DNA of 64,000 nt from an uncultured Alphaproteobacteria bacterium (lineage in GTDB: Bacteria; Pseudomonadota; Alphaproteobacteria; VGEJ01): NCBI GenBank assembly GCA_913041535.1, contig CAJWJK010000001.1, positions 248,001-312,000 on the forward strand. The letters are read 5' to 3'. The first letter of the stretch is position 1. Every line of letters begins with the position of its first letter. The notes beneath the pieces were generated by a model. That model was not told the origin of the DNA and did not search any database. It was given only the letters and a program-made list of their open reading frames with translations. Of this stretch, positions 38,371 through 47,520 are shown one piece after another. The position numbers and the translations under genes are program-made.

Positions 38371-39543
38371 TTATAAGAGTTCACGGTAGACATCTAGGGT
38401 GCTTGAGCACATCTGGCTTATGGAGAAATTCATTTCAATATGGGCTCGGGCATTAGCTGCAATATCGGAGCGAGCAGTGGCGTCAAGCGCAAGAGCCTCT
38501 TTAAGGGCTTTTGCTAAAGCTGGTGGATTGTTCGGAGGCACCAACCAACCAGTGCGGCCGGGGAGCACAGTTTCTCTTGCACCTCCATGATCGGTAGCTA
38601 TGACGGGGCGCCCCATGGCTTGGGCTTCAGCTGCAATGCGCCCGAATGCTTCTGGTTCAACGGATGCCGAGACGACGACATCAGCCATCATATATGCGGC
38701 AGCCATGTCATCGCATTGATCTATCACGGCAACTTGTGAATCAACCCCCCGGGTTACAATATGCCTTTTTAATTCTGAGCTGTAGCGTCTGTCCTTTGCG
38801 CTGGCACCTACTAGCAAACACCTCAAGTTGGGAATACTCAGTTGTGCAATAGCATCAATCAACACTTTGTGGCCCTTCCATCTGGCCATTCGTCCGGGAA
38901 GCATGACAACTGGCATTCCATCGGGCAGGCGCCACTTTTCTGCTAAGCGAATCATTCGAGCAGAAGTAACTAAGTTTGCGTCGTAAGCATCAAGGTCTAT
39001 ACCGCGACGAACCGTTCTTAATTTATGATCTTGAACCTTATAATTTCTCTGGGCGTAGTTGGCCATAAATTCGGAGATAGCGATTACGCGGTCCCCCTTC
39101 GCCATGATGTTGTTATACCAGAGTTTGGCTGAATTTGAGGCACCATAGGCGCCGTGAAATCCGGTTACCAACCTCTTGCCGGTAAGGCTTACTGCTGCAC
39201 GAGCACACCACGCCGGTGCGCGACTGCTGGCATGTACTATGTCTACATCCTGTGTCCGTATAAGAGATGCCATCTTTTGGACGTTATAGAGCATCACCAT
39301 TGGGTTTTTGCTGTGCATTGGCAGTGTAATATGTGTTGCGCCAGCCCGCTCTATGTCCCTAACCATCGGGCCGCCGCTTGAGGCAACAAGAGATGTCCAG
39401 CCGGCGGAGCTTATGGCCGCGGCGATATCTACGGTGCCACGCTCTACGCCACCGGTAAACAATGCTGGAATAACCTGAAGCACCACAGGGTGCCGTCTAG
39501 GCGGATTCGATGTAGAGGTGATAGAGTAATCAAGTTTGCTCAT
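38371..39543 (-). CDS. GT4-family glycosyltransferase
   Basis: A 390-residue GT-B protein. The acceptor domain has the Gly-rich VIPALFTGGVERG near residue 24; the donor domain has MLPGRMARWKGHK near residue 214 and EPEAFGRIAAEAQAMGRPVIATDHGG near residues 298-323, the E-x7-E motif of retaining GT4 enzymes. It probably adds a sugar to LPS, exopolysaccharide or lipid. No other cell-surface sugar genes adjoin it. Start ATG 39543 lacks a strong ribosome site. It is divergent from the hydrolase at 39588. Confidence 0.87.
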   Translation of the reverse strand: MSKLDYSITSTSNPPRRHPVVLQVIPALFTGGVERGTVDIAAAISSAGWTSLVASSGGPMVRDIERAGATHITLPMHSKNPMVMLYNVQKMASLIRTQDVDIVHASSRAPAWCARAAVSLTGKRLVTGFHGAYGASNSAKLWYNNIMAKGDRVIAISEFMANYAQRNYKVQDHKLRTVRRGIDLDAYDANLVTSARMIRLAEKWRLPDGMPVVMLPGRMARWKGHKVLIDAIAQLSIPNLRCLLVGASAKDRRYSSELKRHIVTRGVDSQVAVIDQCDDMAAAYMMADVVVSASVEPEAFGRIAAEAQAMGRPVIATDHGGARETVLPGRTGWLVPPNNPPALAKALKEALALDATARSDIAANARAHIEMNFSISQMCSSTLDVYRELL

Positions 39544-39587
39544 ACAGATTCTTTTTGGTCAATATAATACTATCAAGTTTTAGCATA

Positions 39588-40355
39588 GTGACTCAGTTGA
39601 ATAACATAACGGGACAAATTAAGCGCCCCGATGGTGAAACCATCGCTTATTGTGCTTCACCAGGCAACACCCCCGGTGTCATCTTCTGTGGTGGATTTGC
39701 ATCGGACATGTCAGGCACTAAAGCAAATGCGCTCGATATCGAGTGTCGGAAAACCGGGCGTGCGTTTGTACGTTTTGATTACAGAGGCCATGGTGCATCA
39801 TCTGGTGAATTCGTGGATGGAACTATTGGCGCGTGGGTAGAGGATGCGATTGCGGTTTTTGATTCTGTAACAGACGGACCACAATTAGTTGTGGGTTCTA
39901 GCATGGGCGGATGGATTATGGTTTTGCTTGCTCTTGCCCGTCCGTCTCGGATTAAAGGCCTTATTGGTTTGGCGGCAGCACCTGATTTTACGGAAGAGCT
40001 ACTGTGGGGTCGTTATGATGAGGTAAAGCGCAATGCTATTCAAAGTCAGGGCTTCGTTATCGAACCGTCAGATTATGGAGATTCGCCATACATAGTTACT
40101 AAACAATTGATTGAAGAGGGAAGAAATCATCTTGTTCTGCAGAAGTATATTTCTTTGAATTGTCCCGTGAGGCTAATTCATGGCATGCAAGATCAGGACG
40201 TGCCATTTGAATATTCAATTCGTTTAGCCGAGCGACTGCAAAGCACAGATGTAAACGTCACGCTTGTAAAAGATGGAAATCACCGATTGTCAGATCCTAG
40301 TGACATCCAACGAATGACAAAAACCTTGAATACGCTGTGTCAGGAAGTGTCTTGA
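39588..40355 (+). CDS. Alpha/beta hydrolase
   Basis: A 255-residue alpha/beta hydrolase. The oxyanion-side GGFAS near residue 35, RFDYRGHGASSG near residue 61, the nucleophile elbow VGSSMGGW with Ser near residue 105, a late Asp in MQDQDVPFE and the catalytic His in DGNHRLSD near residue 232 are visible. The pattern resembles ABHD10-like thioesterases. I chose GTG 39588; a TTG at 39555 is an alternative and neither has a strong ribosome site. Its end overlaps the convergent SDR gene by 16 bases. Confidence 0.83.
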   Translation: MTQLNNITGQIKRPDGETIAYCASPGNTPGVIFCGGFASDMSGTKANALDIECRKTGRAFVRFDYRGHGASSGEFVDGTIGAWVEDAIAVFDSVTDGPQLVVGSSMGGWIMVLLALARPSRIKGLIGLAAAPDFTEELLWGRYDEVKRNAIQSQGFVIEPSDYGDSPYIVTKQLIEEGRNHLVLQKYISLNCPVRLIHGMQDQDVPFEYSIRLAERLQSTDVNVTLVKDGNHRLSDPSDIQRMTKTLNTLCQEVS

Positions 40356-41212
40356 TGTTTATGCAGGGCATCAAGGCCAGCGCGGTAGTTAGGGTACCGA
40401 AGGTTTACACCAAGTCTTTTCTTTATTCGATCGTTACGTACCCGTTTATTGTCATTGTAGAAACTGCGGGCCATTGGAGATAGTTCAGCACTTTCTATCG
40501 GCAAGAGGGGTGGAGGAGTTACGTCCAATAGGTTGCATGCGTATTCAGTTACTTCCGTTGGAGAGGTAGGCTCATCATCGCAAACGTTGTAGGTGGTACC
40601 GGGGGCCGGCTGTAGCATTGATGCAAATAATACTTCCACAATGTCATCGATGTGAATTCGTGAAAATACCTGGCCTGGTTTGTCGATACGCCGAGCAGTA
40701 TGACGTTGGATGGCCAACAGTTGATTGCGATTCGGGCCATAAATACCCGCAAGCCTGAATACATGAACCGGCACATCGTTCTTATCCCATAACTCTAACC
40801 AGGCATCTTCTGCTTCTGCTCGACGGTGTCCGCGATTGCTTGTGGGGCGCCTTTCGGATTCCTCATCTACCCAGTCACCGGAGCGGTTCCCATATACTGC
40901 GGTAGTTGAAAGGTATCCAACCCAAACAAGGTTGGGCATCTGTGTAATGTATTTTCTATAGTGCCTTAGAACAGGATCTCCTTTTTCGCTGGGCGGCACC
41001 GAAGTTAATAGGTGGGTGATATTGGACAGGATCTCTAACCCAAATGATGCGGTGCTGCCGTCGAATATATAAGCTTGTATTCCACGCTTAAGCAGCTCTT
41101 CATGCTTATCCTGATTTCGGCAAGTGCCTGCTATTGACCAGTTAAGGGAGACGATCTTTTCTGCAAGTGCTGTTGCTGAGTAACCCATACCAAAACAAAA
41201 TAAACTCTTCAT
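40340..41212 (-). CDS. SDR-family NAD(P)-dependent epimerase-like protein
   Basis: A 290-residue atypical/extended SDR. The N-terminal FCFGMGYSATALAEK replaces the classical GxxGxxG, giving GMGYSA, a variant seen in YeeZ-like proteins. STTAVYGNRSGDWVDE near residue 105 and RLAGIYGPNRNQL near residue 158 are family marks; the usual YxxxK tyrosine region reads SNRGHRRAEAE, so the catalytic Tyr seems absent. ATG 41212 overlaps the queG stop as ATGA. The function is unknown; non-enzymatic or sugar-modifying roles are possible. Confidence 0.78.
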   Translation of the reverse strand: MKSLFCFGMGYSATALAEKIVSLNWSIAGTCRNQDKHEELLKRGIQAYIFDGSTASFGLEILSNITHLLTSVPPSEKGDPVLRHYRKYITQMPNLVWVGYLSTTAVYGNRSGDWVDEESERRPTSNRGHRRAEAEDAWLELWDKNDVPVHVFRLAGIYGPNRNQLLAIQRHTARRIDKPGQVFSRIHIDDIVEVLFASMLQPAPGTTYNVCDDEPTSPTEVTEYACNLLDVTPPPLLPIESAELSPMARSFYNDNKRVRNDRIKKRLGVNLRYPNYRAGLDALHKHQDTS

Positions 41213-42351
41213 TCCAGCCACTCCGCGCGGACCGATTCCTCATTTTCTTCAAGTAAATGGTCTTGTCGATGACGGGTGATCGTTTCTTTATCAGCAAGTT
41301 GTTTTAAGGCCCAAACTGCCATGGCACGTACCAGATGGGAAGGATCTGATAATAGTTTTTCTATTAATGGCAGGGCGTTCAAATCGCCAGAGTTACCAAG
41401 AGCAATAAGAACGTTACGAACAAACCGATTGCGACCGGTTCGTTTGATTGCTGTTCCAGAAAAGAGTTGACGAAAGCTATTGTCGTCTAGGCTCGCAAGT
41501 TCTATCAAGCGAGGTCCAACCAGAGAATCTCGTGGTTCAAAAGCAGACTCACGTGCCGTGTGAGCAAATTTGTTCCAAGGACATACAGCAAGGCAATCAT
41601 CACATCCATAGATCCTGTTTGCCATTGGCCGCCGAAATTCCCTAGGAATATGATCTTTGTGTTCAATTGTTAGGTACGAGAGACATCTATTTGCGTCTAA
41701 TTTGTATGGCTCTGGAAATGCCTTGGTAGGGCATGCGTCAAGACATGCATGGCAGGAGCCGCAATAGTCATTATGCCCATTACCGTCCGACACTAGATCA
41801 AGAGTTGTAAATAGTGCGCCAAGGAAAAGCCAGGACCCGTGCTTTCGCGAGACGAGGTTTGTATGTTTACCTTGCCAGCCAAGGCTAGCGCTCATAGCCA
41901 AAGGTTTTTCCATTACAGGAGCAGTATCCACGAAGACTTTGACTTGACATTCCATCGTGTCGACTATCCATTGCCCTAGCATTTTCAGCCGATCCTTTAT
42001 TACGGTATGGTAGTCTTTTCCTTGTGCATATATAGATATTGCTCCCTGTGTTTGGGACTTAAGCAGCTCAAGTGGATCACTACGGGGGCCATAGTTCATG
42101 CTAACCATTACTATGCTGCGAACCTCTGGCCAAAGATTGTTGGGGTTAGATCGTCTTTCTGGATTGGATGCTAGCCATTCCATGTTTGCGTGCCAGCCAT
42201 TTGATATATAGCTCTTGAAGGATTCTTGATCAGATTTAGCTATTATTGGTTTGGTGAAACCGAGGTCGTCGAAGCCCAAGGCTTTAGCCTTGTTTCGTAT
42301 CTGCACTTCAGTGGAGGGCTTATCTGTAGTGTTAGAAATCAAGGTTTGCAT
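41209..42351 (-). CDS. queG: Epoxyqueuosine reductase
   Basis: A 380-residue cobalamin- and Fe-S-dependent enzyme for the last step of queuosine synthesis in tRNA. Two 4Fe-4S motifs are CGSCHACLDACPTKAF near residue 190 and CDDCLAVCPWNKF near residue 244. The N-terminal catalytic part has a DTAPVMEKPLA motif near residue 144, and a HEAT-like C-terminal segment follows. ATG 42351 is chosen; the frame is open further up, but that part lies inside the GST gene. It overlaps the GST end by 20 bases and the SDR start by four, suggesting an operon. Confidence 0.92.
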   Translation of the reverse strand: MQTLISNTTDKPSTEVQIRNKAKALGFDDLGFTKPIIAKSDQESFKSYISNGWHANMEWLASNPERRSNPNNLWPEVRSIVMVSMNYGPRSDPLELLKSQTQGAISIYAQGKDYHTVIKDRLKMLGQWIVDTMECQVKVFVDTAPVMEKPLAMSASLGWQGKHTNLVSRKHGSWLFLGALFTTLDLVSDGNGHNDYCGSCHACLDACPTKAFPEPYKLDANRCLSYLTIEHKDHIPREFRRPMANRIYGCDDCLAVCPWNKFAHTARESAFEPRDSLVGPRLIELASLDDNSFRQLFSGTAIKRTGRNRFVRNVLIALGNSGDLNALPLIEKLLSDPSHLVRAMAVWALKQLADKETITRHRQDHLLEENEESVRAEWLE

Positions 42352-43000
42352 AGGATTTAGGTGGTGGTAACCCAGGTATGTGATCCGCAAGGATCGGGCG
42401 TAAACTGGGCCGAGATTTGATGCGAGCATACCAATCTCGCGCTCCTGGATGATCGTCCCAAGGCACATCGCCAAGGTAGTCAAGTGCAGAGAGGTGAGCA
42501 GCTGCGGTGATATCGGCAAGACTTATATTATCGCCACTAAGCCAACGCCGGCGCTCACATAAATAGCCAATATATTCGAGGTGGTAGCCAATATTTGTCT
42601 TGCCGGCACGAATAGCGTGTGTGTTTGGGGAGCCTCTGCCAAGAAATCGCTTATCAAATTTCTCACTGAGCAAATTTTCTGTCACCTCTACATTAAATTT
42701 TGTGCTGAACCACATTATTAATCGTCGCGTTTCGGCACGAGCTAGAGCTGTATCACCCAGTAAACTTGGTTCAGGGTATGCCTCATCGAGATATTCACAG
42801 ATGACAGTACTGCCGGGTAATACTGTGCCGTCAGCCTCCAGCAATACCGGTACTTCTCCCGCAGGATTTAGTTTGAGGAAACTCTCACGTCGTTCCCATT
42901 CCTTTTCGATAATTAGTTCAAACTCGAGTTGTTTCTCAGCAAGCATTATTCGAACTTGACGGCAAGCCGGTGATAACCACAAATGATATAACTCACGCAT
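42332..43000 (-). CDS. Glutathione S-transferase family protein
   Basis: A 222-residue GST. The N-terminal thioredoxin fold begins ELYHLWLSPACRQVR with Ser/Cys near the active site, has GEVPVLLEADG near residue 46 and the TVICEYLDE glutathione-binding segment near residue 64. The C-terminal domain has ISLADITAAAHLSALD near residue 165. ATG 43000 is chosen over an upstream start at 43036. It differs from the Nu-like GST at 5609 and may act in maleylpyruvate- or beta-etherase-like chemistry; the substrate is unknown. Confidence 0.84.
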   Translation of the reverse strand: MRELYHLWLSPACRQVRIMLAEKQLEFELIIEKEWERRESFLKLNPAGEVPVLLEADGTVLPGSTVICEYLDEAYPEPSLLGDTALARAETRRLIMWFSTKFNVEVTENLLSEKFDKRFLGRGSPNTHAIRAGKTNIGYHLEYIGYLCERRRWLSGDNISLADITAAAHLSALDYLGDVPWDDHPGARDWYARIKSRPSLRPILADHIPGLPPPKSYANLDF

Positions 43001-43115
43001 AACACGGCACTCTACACGAATGACCCGAACGCCCACCAGGTGTTGATATCTGAAATGTGAAGTTTTTCTGTAATGCTGTACGGTTAGGGGCCAAATATTG
43101 TAATTTGTTTATTCT

Positions 43116-43916
43116 ATGAGCTTTATTCATCTCATTGTCTTGGCGGTGATCCAAGGTATCACCGAATTTCTGCCCATAAGTTCATCGGGGCATCTTGTTC
43201 TTGTTCCTAGAGTAATAGGTTGGCCGGATCAGGGTTTAGCAATAGATGTGGCTGTGCACGTTGGCAGTTTATTGGCTGTGATGACCTATTTCTTTCGAGA
43301 CATTCTTTCCATATTGAAAGGTGTGCCTATCCTTTTTGTAGACGTCCATCACAAGGATTCGCGTCTCGTTCTGAATTTGCTCATTGCGACTGCTCCTATC
43401 CTTGTGGTCGGTGGCGCGTTCCAACTGATTGGAATAATGGATGCGTTTCGAAGTATTTCTGTCATTGGGGCGACAATGCTTGGTTTCGGGATACTACTTT
43501 ATGTGGCAGATAAATTTGGAATGACCGTAAATAAACTTGAAAACATGAGGTATCGAACTTCAGTACTTATTGGTTTGAGCCAAGTTCTAGCACTTATACC
43601 TGGAACCAGCCGTGCGGGTATATCTATCACAGCTGCAAGGCTGCTGGGTTATGAGCGCTATGATGCCGCCCGTTTTTCTATGTTGATGGCTATACCGGCA
43701 ATAACTGGTGCTGGAACAGTGCAGGGCTATGCTCTTTGGCAGAGCGGCGACACAATACTGGGTTATCAGGCCGCGATTGCCGCATTGTTGGCGTTTGTGT
43801 CAGCTTTGGTGGCTATATCGGCGATGATGGCATGGTTGCGTCGCGCAAGTTTTACACCTTTTGCAATTTATCGAGTTATTCTGGGGAGTATACTTCTTGT
43901 GTGGGCATGCTGTTAA
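43116..43916 (+). CDS. uppP: Undecaprenyl-diphosphatase
   Basis: A 266-residue polytopic membrane protein (BacA/UppP) that recycles the undecaprenyl carrier of cell-wall synthesis. The two catalytic blocks are GITEFLPISSSGHL near residues 14-27 and PGTSRAGISITAARLLG near residues 164-180. It affects bacitracin tolerance. Divergent to the GST gene and convergent with the NDUFA9-like gene, 18 bases from its stop; this uppP/NDUFA9-like pairing occurs in other alphaproteobacteria to my knowledge. Confidence 0.95.
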   Translation: MSFIHLIVLAVIQGITEFLPISSSGHLVLVPRVIGWPDQGLAIDVAVHVGSLLAVMTYFFRDILSILKGVPILFVDVHHKDSRLVLNLLIATAPILVVGGAFQLIGIMDAFRSISVIGATMLGFGILLYVADKFGMTVNKLENMRYRTSVLIGLSQVLALIPGTSRAGISITAARLLGYERYDAARFSMLMAIPAITGAGTVQGYALWQSGDTILGYQAAIAALLAFVSALVAISAMMAWLRRASFTPFAIYRVILGSILLVWACC

Positions 43917-43934
43917 TTGTTACGCCATGGCAAT

Positions 43935-44870
43935 TTATCCGGCGTTTCCAGGTTGGCAGAATCGGCTTATATACGTAGGCAATATGCCTTCGACTGGGGT
44001 AGATAAGATGCCTAAATCATCGAGCGTGTGAGAAGTTATTGATGCAATATTGTCGAACTCTAGAGACCGCACTTGGTCGTCAGTAAGAGGAGGTACAGGC
44101 AAAAACTTACATAATTGTCCAATGATTCGCGCTTGCCAAAAGGGCAACGGCACAAGAAGCCTTTGTCGTTTAGTCGTTATCAGGACTAATTGCATCAGTT
44201 CCCTGAAGGTGTATACGCGTGGGCCACCCAATTCGTATATATGCTCCGATTGCGTGTCACGGTAAAGGCAGTGAAATATTGCATCTGCAACATCACCTAC
44301 ATAAACAGGTTGGATGCGAGTTTTACCGCCACCAATTAGCGGTATAAATGGTGAAATTCGAGCAAGCGCGGCAAACCGGTTAAAGAAGTTGTCTTCAGGT
44401 CCAAACACAATACTAGGACGAACAACTATTGCGTTTTGATAAATATTTTTAACAGCCTGCTCACCTAAAGCCTTAGAACGTAAGTATTTTGATGTCGAAT
44501 GTCTTGTTGCTCCCATTGCAGAGATGTGAATTAATCGAGATACTCCTGCCTTGTGGGCGGCGGTCGCAATATTTGCAGCACCTTCCACATGGACGGATTG
44601 GAATGTTTGACGTCTTTTTTCGTAAAGAATGCCAACTAGATTGACCACGCTATCAGCACCATTGATAGCATGTTCTACAGAACGCTGGTCTCGGATGTTT
44701 GTGAGAATTGGGGCAATCTGCCCCACATTACCCATAGTTTGTAAATGGCGTATCGACTCAGGGTGCCGTGTTGCTACGCGAATGCGGGCATGAGCTTGGG
44801 CAAGTCGTTGAATCAGATGTCGACCGATAAAACCATGGCCACCAAATACAGTAATTGTGTGTGTCGACAT
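43935..44870 (-). CDS. NDUFA9-like NAD(P)H-binding protein (complex I 39-kDa type)
   Basis: A 311-residue atypical SDR. The nucleotide motif GGHGFIGRHL is at residues 10-19; HISAMGA near residue 116, a YLRSKALGE segment in place of YxxxK, and VRPSIVFGPEDNFFNRFA near residue 151 match the NDUFA9 group, a nuclear-encoded accessory subunit of mitochondrial complex I with alphaproteobacterial relatives. It may stabilise complex I or handle quinone-related chemistry. GAGGTG lies four bases before ATG 44870. Confidence 0.85.
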   Translation of the reverse strand: MSTHTITVFGGHGFIGRHLIQRLAQAHARIRVATRHPESIRHLQTMGNVGQIAPILTNIRDQRSVEHAINGADSVVNLVGILYEKRRQTFQSVHVEGAANIATAAHKAGVSRLIHISAMGATRHSTSKYLRSKALGEQAVKNIYQNAIVVRPSIVFGPEDNFFNRFAALARISPFIPLIGGGKTRIQPVYVGDVADAIFHCLYRDTQSEHIYELGGPRVYTFRELMQLVLITTKRQRLLVPLPFWQARIIGQLCKFLPVPPLTDDQVRSLEFDNIASITSHTLDDLGILSTPVEGILPTYISRFCQPGNAG

Positions 44871-45083
44871 TGGCACCTCAAACTGAAAGATATTTTACGA
44901 TTTTCCGAAGATTTTTCATATGCAACTATTGATAAACTAGTACCATGATAGAGTGTTGTTCGAGGACAGCAAGCGGGGATTGAGTGAGTAACCAGCTATA
45001 TGGCCGTTGACACAGGACTGATACCACCGTACCAGTTTTGGGAAAATTATGGAGTTCTGAAATCGTACCTATCGTTAGTCGAA

Positions 45084-45170
45084 GCCCAGGTGGCGGAATT
45101 GGTAGACGCGCTAGCTTCAGGTGCTAGTGACCTTTTGGTCGTGGAAGTTCGAGTCTTCTCCTGGGCACCA
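45084..45170 (+). tRNA. tRNA-Leu (anticodon CAG)
   Basis: An 87-base class II tRNA. Acceptor GCCCAGG pairs with CCTGGGC, the anticodon stem CTAGC/GCTAG frames TTCAGGT with CAG at 45118-45120, a long variable arm and a T loop TTCGAGT follow, and CCA is encoded. It reads CUG codons. A TTGACA at 45007-45012 may be part of its promoter. Bases 44871-45083 hold no other gene. Confidence 0.95.
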
Positions 45171-45231
45171 GTGCTTCGATTTGAGTGCTATAATAGGATA
45201 GAGAACAATAGAATACACTACAGGTTGAAAT

Positions 45232-45858
45232 ATGAACGTAGAACTACATAAAGGAGACTTGAGTAGCGGGGTTAACTTTGGTGACTCTGTGGCAGTAGAT
45301 ACTGAAACAATGGGGCTTAATCCGCTTCGTGATCGTCTGTGCCTTGTTCAATTATCGGATTCCCGAGGAAATTGTCATATTGTGCAATTCATTCGCAGTT
45401 CTGCGCACGAATCCAATTACACAGCGCCTAATTTGAAAGCACTTCTTGGTAATCAAAACGTAGTGAAACTCTTTCACTATGCACGCTTTGACGTAGCTAC
45501 CATCGCGCATCATTTGGGTGTTTGGTGTGAACCAATATACTGTACCAAGATTGCATCAAAAATAGCGCGCACTAATTCCGATAGTCACGGTCTTAAGGAT
45601 CTATGCAAGAATCTCCTGGGCGTGGAGCTTTCAAAAAGGATGCAGTTGTCGGACTGGGGTAACGATATATTAACAGAAGAACAGATTGATTATGCAGCAG
45701 ATGATGTGCTCTATCTTCACAGTTTGCGTGAGAAATTGGATGCTTTACTTCTAAGAGAAGGACGTGTGGATCTGGCACGGTTTTGTATGGACTTTGTTCC
45801 GACTAGGGCGCGATTAGACCTCGAGGGATGGCAGGGGATAGATATACTTGGGCACTGA
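45232..45858 (+). CDS. nrnC: NrnC-type nanoRNase (RNase D-like 3'-5' exonuclease)
   Basis: A 208-residue DEDDy exonuclease. Exo I is AVDTETMGL at residues 21-29, exo II is FHYARFD near residue 82, and exo III is YAADDVLYLH near residue 161 with the catalytic Tyr. The size, lack of an HRDC domain and the alphaproteobacterial context point to NrnC, which degrades two- to five-nucleotide RNAs, replacing oligoribonuclease. RNase D is the alternative, but that is usually longer. It runs into kdsD with an 11-base overlap. Confidence 0.88.
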   Translation: MNVELHKGDLSSGVNFGDSVAVDTETMGLNPLRDRLCLVQLSDSRGNCHIVQFIRSSAHESNYTAPNLKALLGNQNVVKLFHYARFDVATIAHHLGVWCEPIYCTKIASKIARTNSDSHGLKDLCKNLLGVELSKRMQLSDWGNDILTEEQIDYAADDVLYLHSLREKLDALLLREGRVDLARFCMDFVPTRARLDLEGWQGIDILGH

Positions 45859-46852
45859 CTCAATAAACAAGTCGTTGCATGGAGAGCAACAGGGGACCGT
45901 TCCACCGGATATTGGTGTGGCGCGCACGGTGTTGGCTATTGAATCGGAAGGCCTAAGAAAACTAGCAGTGGCATTGGATCAACGGTTTGTTGATGCTGTA
46001 GACACTCTTTTTCGCGCCGAAGGGCGGGTAGTGGTGAGCGGCATGGGTAAGAGCGGTCATGTGGCTCGAAAAATAGCAGCTACAATGGCGTCAACAGGAA
46101 CGCCAGCGTTTTATCTGCATCCCGCTGAAGCGAGCCACGGCGATCTCGGCATGATCGACCGAGTTGATGATGTGGTGCTGATTCTTTCTAATTCTGGTGA
46201 AACTCCCGAACTGGCGGCGGTTGTCTCTCATTGTAAACGTTTCGGACGCCCTTTGGTCGCCATTGTAGGTAAGTCGCATAGTACCCTCGCTGATGCAGCA
46301 ACTACTGCTCTGGTTATTCCATCGACACCGGAAGCAGGTCCTATTGGTCTCGCTCCCACTACTTCAACGACGGTGATGATCGCCCTGGGCGACTGTCTGG
46401 CACTGGCATTAATGCGTCGCCGTGGTTTTACTGCTGATGATTTTCGACAGTTACACCCAGGAGGGCGTATTGGGAGTTCTCTAATCAGGGTTACTGATAT
46501 TATGCATACTGGTGGCGCATTGCCTCTAGTGGATTCAGATGCAGTCGTGTCGGATGCACTTCTTATCATGACTGCCAAGGCATTTGGGTGCGTCGGGGTC
46601 ATAGGTGATGGACGGCTTGTAGGAGTTATTACTGATGGTGATCTGCGTAGGCATATGAATGATGCGCTTCTAGAAAAGTTAGTAGTAGATATTATGACGC
46701 CAACACCAAAAACAATCATGCCCCAAGCACTTGCTGTAGAGGCACTTGGCATGATGAATAAGAACTCCATTACTAGTTTGTTCGCTTGTGAAAACGGTGA
46801 GGTAAAGGGGATTCTACACATCCATGATTGCCTTCGGGCAGGTTTGGTGTGA
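45848..46852 (+). CDS. kdsD: Arabinose-5-phosphate isomerase (KpsF/GutQ family)
   Basis: A 334-residue protein with an SIS sugar-isomerase domain and two C-terminal CBS domains. SGMGKSGHVARKIAATMAST near residues 64-83 and HGDLGMI near residue 98 are family marks; ILSNSGETPE near residue 115 binds phosphate. It makes arabinose-5-phosphate, the first step to Kdo of LPS. The start is uncertain: TTG 45848 has AGGGGAT about eight bases upstream and is preferred; TTG 45875 and GTG 45917 or 45929 are alternatives. Its end overlaps lptC, fitting the conserved Kdo-LPS transport run. Confidence 0.9.
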   Translation: MGTDSINKSLHGEQQGTVPPDIGVARTVLAIESEGLRKLAVALDQRFVDAVDTLFRAEGRVVVSGMGKSGHVARKIAATMASTGTPAFYLHPAEASHGDLGMIDRVDDVVLILSNSGETPELAAVVSHCKRFGRPLVAIVGKSHSTLADAATTALVIPSTPEAGPIGLAPTTSTTVMIALGDCLALALMRRRGFTADDFRQLHPGGRIGSSLIRVTDIMHTGGALPLVDSDAVVSDALLIMTAKAFGCVGVIGDGRLVGVITDGDLRRHMNDALLEKLVVDIMTPTPKTIMPQALAVEALGMMNKNSITSLFACENGEVKGILHIHDCLRAGLV

Positions 46853-47520
46853 GGTCCACTAGTTCTTTTCGTACAGTAAGGTTTTCAGAACCACATGGAC
46901 GCCAGTCGTTTAGTGAACTGAGCAACTACAGCCGATTTGTTGGTTTAATGAAATTTGGGCTTGTTACACTGGCCGTTGCGCTTTTGGGAGTATTCGTGGC
47001 TTGGCCAGGCGCTAACGATGATCCGCACGAATTTCGGCTCTCGTATGCAAAAATTGATGCTAGTGATTTAAACCAACTTGGTATGGTAAATGCACGTTAC
47101 GTTGGGACCGATGAGGAGAATAGGCAATACATGGTAACCGCTGATTCTGCTAGGGCGGACCCCGGGGATCAAACCCTTGTTCGTCTCAAGACTCTTCAAG
47201 CCGAAATGACACAGGTTGATCAAACATGGGTTACTTTACTTGCAGACCATGGCATTTATGACATTGATGATAAAACGTTGGTTCTTTCTAAGAAGGTAAA
47301 TTTATTCTCAGATAGTGGTTATGAATTTCATACGCAAGATACACGCGTTGATCTAGAGTCGGGTAGTGCTTCAAGTGATTCTCCCATTACAGGGCAGGGA
47401 CCGTTTGGTACTCTTCGTGCCGATAGTTTTCGTTTGGCAGATAGAGGCTCAAGGATGTTTTTTGAGGGTGGTGTCCACGTAACTATTTATATCAAATCTG
47501 AGCGAACAGATGGAAGTTAG
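46849..47520 (+). CDS. lptC: LPS export protein LptC
   Basis: A 223-residue single-pass membrane protein. After a basic N-terminus of about 35 residues a hydrophobic helix (FGLVTLAVALLGVFVAW) anchors it, followed by a periplasmic beta-jellyroll with repeated YDIDDKTLVL and GYEFHTQDTRVDL strands. It hands LPS from LptBFG to LptA. The start GTG 46849 overlaps the kdsD stop as GTGA with AGG just upstream. The next gene begins directly after its stop codon. Confidence 0.87.
   Translation: MRSTSSFRTVRFSEPHGRQSFSELSNYSRFVGLMKFGLVTLAVALLGVFVAWPGANDDPHEFRLSYAKIDASDLNQLGMVNARYVGTDEENRQYMVTADSARADPGDQTLVRLKTLQAEMTQVDQTWVTLLADHGIYDIDDKTLVLSKKVNLFSDSGYEFHTQDTRVDLESGSASSDSPITGQGPFGTLRADSFRLADRGSRMFFEGGVHVTIYIKSERTDGS

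Noticed and set aside
46228-46821. Minus-strand open frame of 197 codons inside kdsD
   Set aside because: Antisense shadow of the CBS/SIS coding region; Ser/Pro/Arg-rich composition typical of reverse frames.
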